This document shows, in pieces, positions 8,529-14,746 of a stretch of 14,746 nucleotides of DNA (position 1 is the first letter of the stretch; the number at the start of each line of letters is the position of its first letter). The DNA comes from Mycoemilia scoparia (Eukaryota > Kickxellomycota > Kickxellomycetes > Kickxellales > Kickxellaceae). The DNA lies in the NCBI GenBank assembly GCA_027575805.1, contig JANBPU010000362.1, positions 1-14,746 of the forward strand. Direction: 5' to 3'. The notes under the pieces were generated by a model. It searched no databases, was not told where the DNA came from, and worked only from the letters and a program-made list of their open reading frames with translations. A program made the translations under genes and the position numbers.

Positions 8529-8966
8529 TTTCTTAGTTTAAAGTATTGGTGTTAATGAAGATGCTGGAAGCTTTGTATCTGTAATGTAAAATAGTCGAGA
8601 ATTTAATTGTGTGAGTAAAGAAAAATGTAGGTATTTGCATAAAAATTTGGATATAAGGTAACAAGAAGAAACAATTAGAGAAAGTAGGGTCGGCATTTAT
8701 TTGAAGTATTTATTAGTTTTTTTGTGGATTATGCAATTATATGCTTATAGAGATTGACTACTTAAGCAGACCATAGCCAGAAAAAGGCACCATAACATGT
8801 ATGTTGTCATGCATTGAGAAAGAGGTTTGTGTCTGTCGAGTAAAATATGGAACCAAGCAGACAAAATCGACTCTTTGTTCCCAACCAACTAACAAGCAAG
8901 GCGATCCAAAGAATTTTTGTTTTTGATTTTTGATATTATCAAATGTCAGAATTTCGAAAATATTGA

Positions 8967-8992
8967 TTTCTTTTTTTTATAAAAAAAAGAAA
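8967..8992. repeat. Perfect 26-bp A/T palindrome
   Basis: TTTC followed by eight T, then AT, eight A and GAAA. The two halves are exact reverse complements. It lies about 440 nt upstream of the start of gene A and can form a hairpin; a terminator or matrix-type role is only a guess. Confidence 0.9.
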
Positions 8993-9156
8993 ATAGGTTG
9001 AATAATATGATGACTCTAGAAATCAATTACATCAACAGTTTTGAGCAATTTCCAATGTCACTTCTACGCACTCACATACTCTTACTTTGTCAAAGGGAAT
9101 GTGGCAAAAGATTTTAGATTATACTGAAAATTGTGGGGGTCTATCTGTGAGTCTTG

Positions 9157-9170
9157 ACACACACACACAC
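9157..9170 (+). repeat. (AC)7 microsatellite
   Basis: Seven AC units followed by the interrupted sequence AAACACAA. A simple repeat in the A-B spacer. Confidence 0.9.
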
Positions 9171-9420
9171 AAACACAATGTTCAACCAAAAGTGGAATAA
9201 AACGGGCTTTGCCTGTACTTATACACGTGTAAGCCTAGCTGACTATTCCGAAATCTAAAATCAACGTAATCTGTAGACTTTGAAAATTGTTGAAGTTTGT
9301 AAAAGTATAGTTATAAACCTTGATAGAATTTTATTGAATAATAAAGAATCAAGAAGCAATTGGATTTGGAAAATGAGAAAAAGATGGTTGTTCTAACCAT
9401 AACCTTAATTTTATTGTGTG

Positions 9421-9424
<4 letters not shown>

Positions 9425-9450
<26 letters not shown>
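9425..9450 (+). repeat. (TC)13 microsatellite
   Basis: Thirteen pure TC units flanked by TAT and TTGG. A simple repeat in the A-B spacer. Confidence 0.95.
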
Positions 9451-9456
<6 letters not shown>

Positions 9457-9851
9457 ATTTTAATATCATTTGGGTTTTTGAAAGGTATTACTAAATGATC
9501 GGATCAACCAACACTAATTATTAAAACTCCTCGAGAATGCATTGAGAGAGTCAAGTATAACTCGCCACTAATAATTGGACAATCCAATCTTAAAAATATA
9601 GCAGAGATAATATATTTTGAGTTGAAGTCACGGTATTAATTTTCAAAGAATCCGAGTAAAAATACAATTTATCTAATGGTCTTTAAAATAGAGAAAAGAC
9701 TTTTTACAACAGCTAAAATCATGGTATCTCTGTGCATTGATAAGTTTGTTTAAGAAGTGTTCTATATCAGGAGCAGAGATATTACTCTTCTTTTTCTATG
9801 GTGCTGCTGTTGGGAGGGGAGAGAAAACAAAAGCGAAATATATTTAAACAG

Positions 9852-9876
9852 TATATATATATATATATATATATAT
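9852..9876. repeat. (TA)12 microsatellite
   Basis: A pure alternating TA run of 25 nt, about 155 nt beyond the stop codon of gene B. Confidence 0.95.
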
Positions 9877-10032
9877 GAAAAATAGTAAAAAGAACCAATT
9901 GTTCTATCGATAATGTGAGTAACTAAACTTATATATTTGCTTGTTCACCTAATAGATTCAGAGTCATCTTGAACCTTATTAGGCAAATAAATTTATTTTT
10001 AGGTTCAAGAGCTTTTGATCTTAATTTTTGCT

Positions 10033-11310
10033 CTAAAGAGTCGCGGACACCTTCATCTTTTGAAGAGCTGGGATCAACGTACTATTAAACCAAGAAATGC
10101 AGAGATTATTATTAGTAAGGTATAAAAGGGTGTATGAGAATTTAAATAATAATAATAATAATAATAACAATGATAACAATATTAACAGATACTTACATGG
10201 TGCTGAAAATAAGACTGATTCCTAAAGCAATATAACCAAGAATAGGGATCAATTCCGCATTTCTACTGTTTTCATAAACAAGGTTTCTGTCCATGTATCT
10301 GCCTTGGTAGTAAGAATGACAGCCAGTTCTAATCGCAAAAAGGACGCGGTCGTTTATAATGTTTAAGGAACACCTATTTACACAATGCAAATACATATAA
10401 ATTTGAGGTTGGCCATTTTTTATCTGGATATGACATTGGGCTTAACTGACACGGCAGTAAGAATATGGTAGTAGTAGTAGTGTTGGTACTTACGCTAGAT
10501 AGAAAAAGCTAGTTTTGCACATTCTGGCATACTTTTTTTCTTCCTTCAACACAATAAACGTGTTCTCTACTTTCCCCATAAATGAAGCGTACCATGAACA
10601 TAAGACTATGAACAAGGTGAAAGCGTATTGGGTGCTAATGAGAATGAAAGTGGGCTACATATCAATAATATAATATAAATAAATATTTTGGTTATTGTTG
10701 GTTATGCTTTTGAAATTTACAATAGGATTTTAGCGGCCATGATGATACTTACATAGTCATAAGGAATTTTGGGAAGAATTGAAAACAAAATACAATAAGC
10801 GGCTATAATGACACAGCCGCTAATAAAAATAAAGAAAAACATGAAGTTTTGGATATTTTCCTATACAAATAATGAAAATTTTTTTGTCTTAGTAATTAGT
10901 AATATATGTGAATGAATATAGAATTACTTACAAATCCAAATATATAAATAGCAAAATTTAAATTATGTTCGATAATTACATACCTCAACAGTCTTTGCAG
11001 CCTTTTTTATTGATTTTTTATTATCCCTTGCAGCTTTTAATTCTTTACAAGCCTTAATGAAATTTACATCTGTATTATTGGATACATTTGCTAGCAAGTC
11101 GTTAATCTCCTTTTCTTTATTATCTACACTTTTGGGTCCATTATTTATCTCTTCAATCTTCTTTTCTATCGCCTTTTTCCATTGTTCAACTGTTTGAGGA
11201 GTTTGAGTTGATGCACTTTTTGTTTGTGGTTTATTTCTTCCTTTTGTTGATCCACTACTATTTTTTTTTTTTAAACTTCCCCCCGACCCTGTCGTTCCTT
11301 GTGTCGTCAT
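10033..11310 (-). CDS. Multi-pass membrane protein B, five exons, 273 aa (tandem paralogue of A)
   Basis: The model is complement(join(10033..10081,10197..10373,10494..10654,10753..10860,10984..11310)). Family not recognised. Residues 1-45 are Ser/Thr/Gly/Lys-rich and basic; 45-109 is a charged, probably coiled-coil segment rich in Lys, Glu and Asn. It shares composition but almost no sequence with gene A. From exon 2 on the match is strong: a first span (about 115-138, FFFIF..GC.IIAAY), a second span (about 148-171, QYAF..FIV.CSWYASF), KKYARMCKTS, LNIINDRVLF, IRTGC, GRYMDR, a last span (about 240-260) and a tail with ALQK. All four introns are GT-AG with GTAAGT or GTATGT donors, phases 0, 0, 2, 2. 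The last exon is chosen at the AATAG acceptor because its 16-residue tail matches that of gene A. A second acceptor 13 nt further would give a longer tail. Tandem duplication explains the pair; the function is unknown. Confidence 0.85.
10145..10167 (+). repeat. (AAT)n repeat in intron 4 of gene B
   Basis: Seven to eight AAT units near the donor end of the last intron of gene B; non-coding. Confidence 0.9.
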
Positions 11311-11852
11311 TTGTGTTATGTTTTAATGATATCTGTTATAGTTATTGTTTATTGAAGTTTAAGTGTATTTGTTGAAATAACAGCCGTATATGTATATATA
11401 TGTATGTATGTGTGGTTGGCGTATATATTTAAAGAAATGTATGCTCTGTATAATAATTGTGTTGAGTAGATAAAGAAAAACTGTTAAATAATATCAACCA
11501 GATTATTAGAAAGAGAGAGGAGAGTATTTTTATATCCATTTTTGGTTTACTCAATGCCCTATATACAGCAATGCATAGTGTTTAGCTATGCAGAGTGCTT
11601 TAATATATGATCGTAAAATGAAATACACATCCAAAACGAGTGTTTGTATGCAGATATTGAGAAATTTGATGTGAATTTTTTGATGTCAATTAGGAAAAAA
11701 TAGATACAGGCGAACAAAGCAAATTAATATTACATATTATAGGGTGTACTTGATTATTATGATTTTGATTTGACTAGTTTTAAAAACCAAATAATATGAA
11801 ATGAATGATTAATAGCTACACACAAAATCTATAATTTCATTCTCTCTTTAAA

Positions 11853-11904
11853 TACACACATACATATATATATATATATATGTGTATGTGTATGTGTGTG
11901 TGTA
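11853..11904. repeat. Compound CA-TA-TG repeat forming an imperfect palindrome
   Basis: CA-rich sequence passes into about nine TA units and then into TG-rich sequence, so the two sides are nearly reverse complements. Such sequence can extrude as a hairpin and is prone to length change. It directly abuts the 66-bp repeat copy. Confidence 0.9.
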
Positions 11905-11966
11905 CAAGTAAATATAATGAAATTTATTTTATATCTAAAATCAAAGTAATCTGGTGAACATAATAA
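11901..11966 (+). repeat. 66-bp dispersed direct repeat, copy at the right
   Basis: Ungapped match of about 85% to 6952-7017, same orientation. This copy lies 67-132 nt beyond the stop codon of the ataxin-10 gene, so it may be in or just past its 3' UTR. It has no open frame, whereas the other copy is open on the minus strand. Confidence 0.8.
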
Positions 11967-12032
11967 AATGCTCTTTATTTATTATTGAATAAAATATAAA
12001 CAGCCAAGTTAATAAAGGTAAAAACACCGTTA

Positions 12033-14525
12033 TCATTGATTAATAGCGTTGCTACTATTATTGTTGATATTATCTGCTCCCAAAGCTTTATCACTCATTG
12101 GATTCATTTCTTTTACAAAATTTTGATTTTCGGCATTATTTTCCAATAAATTGCGAATAGCTAGAACGGAATATTCTTTGATGTATGGGTGGTTTTCATC
12201 AATTGTACAGTGGTCAAGTATTAGTGCTAAACCATCGCATTCCCTTATGGCGTTTTGGAGTGGTGTGTTATGGTAGGCTATGTTTCCGAGTATGTTGATT
12301 ATATCGTGTTTGAATCTAAATAATATCTCAACTCTATCGTCATCTTCACTATTGTTGTTGTTGTTGTTGGTAGAGGAGGAGGAGGAGGAGGAGGAGGAAG
12401 AGTTAGGTTTATTTTTGGATTGACTGAGCTTTTCGATTCTTTTTAGATGTTTGTTTAGAAAACCTAGTAAGTCTAGTTGTTGGCAACATCAGCACAATAT
12501 TCAACATTGGTTAGCTTACTCGTTTAAATATTTAGGGCATAAAAGTATCATGAGTTGTTAGACCTACCAGCTAATACTTGAGGAATTCCAAGCTCCAGAC
12601 ATTTATTTTGGATCCTTTGTTCAGTTGTTTCGGTTATCAATACCAATATTGAAAGCAGTTTGTTGGTATTTAGATGTAGAGTATATGGATTTGGTTTTTC
12701 CAAGATATTGTCATCAAGAATTATGTCCTTTGAAGCGGTTGGTAAAAAGTCGGTGTCCAGTTTTGTTTCTCCGTTTGTGTTTGATGTATCGTTGTTGCTT
12801 CTATTGGTAAACAAGTCTTGGATCTTGGAGTTGATGTGAGCTAGATAAGCTCCAAGGACAGACATATCTTTATCCGTTACATAATCTGTGTGCTTTGATT
12901 CCAAACCGCCGTGGCCATTGTCATTGTCCTGTTGTAGGTCTTCCTTTTTGGATTCGAGGAATGCGTAATATGAAGAAAGCATGCCGACTGAGTCATAATC
13001 TATCAGTGAACTATATATGCGTTTGAGTTTAGATTATAACATTACTTATGTGGTTCTTGAGAAAAAAGATGTTATTAAGATGTATTTGTTTGAGTAGAAA
13101 ATATTTGGGCTCACCTTGGATTGAATAGTGGATACATAGATCCGAATTCGTGGTTCTCAAGAAATGTCAACATGAACAGTGACCTACAAATCAACGCATG
13201 AGTTTGAATATGAATATGTGTTGAAGTTGCATTCAAATTGGTATTGTTAGTTCCTCTGGTTACTCACGAAATAAATTTGATATCAGAATCATGGTTTTGT
13301 TCTTTTAATAACCTCAATGCAACCAGCATTATCAATCGTGTACCTTCGGCTGAACTTATAAACAATTCTCTAGGGATAGAAATGCAGATACATCAAAGTG
13401 ATATGTTTGAATATAATGTTTAAAAGGAGTGGTCATAATAGAAAGAGTTATTCTATGGAATTACCTCAATTCGTTATTGTTCTTTGTCGAATTCAACAAT
13501 AATATCAAAACTGATGCAATGGATTTTGGATTATTGCTATGGTCCAGTACACGACTAATTATATAATACAAGAGAGATTGTAATTTAGATACATTTTAAC
13601 TAGTGATAAGAGCAACATACATGTATGCTAATGTACAGTTCTAAGAGCTAACCTCAAGCAAGTTTGATGCCTGTCGTCGCTTTGACTGAATAAATACTTG
13701 AACAATTTGAGCTGCAAGACAGGATTTGAAGTAACAGAATTGGAAAGGCATTGGATGGCCATAGTATTACATTGATCGGCTACAAGCATTTATATAGAGT
13801 GAGATGTTTAGTTAGCCGTATGTTTAGCAAGGTGGAATAAGATAAATAATAGTATGTGATTGTGTGTGTTACCTTGGTCTATTTTAGCATATTCAAGATC
13901 CAGAGAGAGATCAATGATTTTGCTCAGCTCTTTATAAATTTCGTGGTTCCTAAAAACAAAGACGTTAGATATTCATCGCGTTAAAACATAATTTAGCAAA
14001 ATCTTTTATAAATGCTTTGTTTGTTGTTGGAAAGGAGAGTTGCGTACCATATACATTGTTGATTACCAGCTTCTTCTGGAACCAAATTTCGTAACAGATT
14101 GAAAATGTTTTTGAGGACCATAAAGGGGATTTGGCAACAACTATCAAGTCTCTCTTTACTGCCTGTGATATTTAATGTGTTGATCTTTTCTTTCATTTTT
14201 AGTATGCCCATTTTGGATTTGTTCCATATCCTGTCATCCTTTCCGACTATTTCTCTACAACGTTAGTATGTATCCAACATTTAATTGTTTTTATACAAGA
14301 CTTTTATTAGCTTCTAGTACACATGATGTTGTCGTTGTAGGATTTAAAGAATATCATGGGTTGTTACCTTAATCTGTTTTCATTGTTTGCTAAATCTTTA
14401 AAAATAGCTTTAAGCGGCTTGAATAAAACTTCGATAGATTCAATCCCAACGCCATTTTCTTGGGAATCAAAGTCTTTGAGTAGTATCAGATCCAATGTTT
14501 TGTTTACACAATTAAGTTTTTCCAT
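12033..14525 (-). CDS. ATXN10: Ataxin-10 / Ctr86 homologue, nine exons, 570 aa
   Basis: The model is complement(join(12033..12472,12568..13010,13115..13183,13268..13369,13465..13554,13653..13779,13873..13949,14048..14254,14368..14525)). Family members are cytoplasmic armadillo-repeat scaffold proteins; human ATXN10 is 475 aa and the yeast relative Ctr86 is 563 aa, so 570 fits. The C-terminal ataxin-10 domain is clear at about 473-547: FKHDIINILGNIAYHN, then IDENHPYIKEY and VLAIRNLLENNAENQNFV. Upstream helices (for example NIFNLLRNLVPEEAGNQQCI, ALRLLKEQ, ILLLNSTKNN) look like armadillo repeats. All eight introns are GT-AG, 84-113 nt, and every junction restores frame in the middle of a codon. 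Several show CTAAC branch sites. The start has a good context (A at -3, G at +4). An acidic/Asn-rich linker (exon 8) and a Ser10-Thr-Asn6 tract (449-465) precede the domain. Identity is firm; individual exon edges are hand-made. Confidence 0.9.
12358..12405 (-). repeat. Coding triplet repeats for poly-Ser and poly-Asn
   Basis: On the minus strand, ten Ser codons (TCT, eight TCC, TCT) are followed by ACC and then six Asn codons (AAC/AAT). Both are near-pure triplet runs just before the conserved ataxin-10 domain, in a linker likely to be flexible. Confidence 0.9.
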
Positions 14526-14746
14526 TTTTATTTGATTTTTGCTATGTGTAATAAGATCATTACAAGAAAGTAAAGTTATTGGACTATTCTTGAAGGTCTT
14601 TTTTAGAACCAAAATAACAAAGTTATGGGTAAACAATTAATGTGATCAGTTTTGATCATATGATTAAATTTTAGTTCCCACTCTATATAGTAGAATTTCG
14701 GGAAATACCAAATACAGACTACAAACATACCTTATTCAAACATTGT

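Larger units (their letters stand above)
8529..10032. other. 1.5-kb gene-free spacer between membrane genes A and B
   Basis: No frame of useful length, no exon-like match to A or B, and no RNA gene are seen. It should contain the promoter of gene A (right of 8528) and the 3' end of gene B (left of 10033). It holds a perfect A/T-rich palindrome (8967-8992), a CA run (9157-9170), a TC run (9425-9450) and a TA run (9852-9876). A CACGTG hexamer is at 9224-9229. Confidence 0.55.
11311..12032. other. Intergenic stretch between ataxin-10 and membrane gene B
   Basis: No supported gene. It contains the upstream region of gene B, TATG-type simple repeats (about 11389-11412), a compound CA/TA/TG repeat (11853-11904), one copy of the 66-bp dispersed repeat (11901-11966), and an AATAAATAAAG string on the minus strand near 11975-11985 that fits a poly(A) signal for the ataxin-10 gene. 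Confidence 0.55.

Noticed and set aside
8367..8555. Plus-strand Ser/Gly/Ile-rich frame opposite exon 1 of gene A
   Set aside because: It is the antisense of the Asn/Thr repeat in gene A and has no support.
9224..9229. CACGTG hexamer within a near-palindrome upstream of gene A
   Set aside because: A single bHLH-type site about 700 nt from the start codon has no support beyond the hexamer itself.

Overview
This is an AT-rich nuclear eukaryotic window, most likely from a fungus. The evidence is short introns (about 84-210 nt) with GTAAGT-like donors and CTAAC branch sites, Ser/Asn/Asp homopolymer tracts in proteins, a mitochondrial-type tRNA m1A58 methyltransferase of a fungal-looking type, and an ataxin-10/Ctr86 homologue. 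The phylum cannot be fixed from this window. I see no tRNA, rRNA, transposase, CRISPR array or bacterial operon structure.

All six genes I can support lie on the minus strand. Read in the direction of transcription (right to left) they are: (1) a nine-exon ataxin-10 homologue, 14525-12033; (2) membrane protein B, five exons, 11310-10033; (3) membrane protein A, five exons, 8528-7195, a tandem paralogue of B with every intron at the same position and phase; (4) a two-exon Cys-rich protein, 6074-4271; (5) a single-exon Cys-rich protein, 3738-2146, which shares a spaced CxxC pattern with gene 4; (6) a two-exon mitochondrial tRNA methyltransferase, 1814-548. All splice models were built by hand. 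Each junction keeps frame; the two paralogous genes confirm each other's junctions, and ataxin-10 similarity supports the others.

The methyltransferase (tRNA modification) and ataxin-10 (armadillo-like scaffold) are ordinary housekeeping genes. Between them is an accessory-looking block of about 9.5 kb with two pairs of genes I cannot assign to a family. One pair has a variable, low-complexity, lysine-rich N-terminal half attached to a strongly conserved multi-pass membrane core. The other pair is largely disordered with a conserved, probably metal-binding, cysteine module near the C-terminus. These two unassigned pairs are the best candidates for something undescribed. Nothing in the sequence shows that the two pairs act together; that rests only on adjacency and shared strand.

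The gaps between genes hold simple repeats (TC, CA, TA, AAT, an 8-mer), several palindromes, a 123-bp imperfect inverted repeat at 6831-6953, and a 66-bp sequence present twice in direct orientation at about 85% identity (6952-7017 and 11901-11966).
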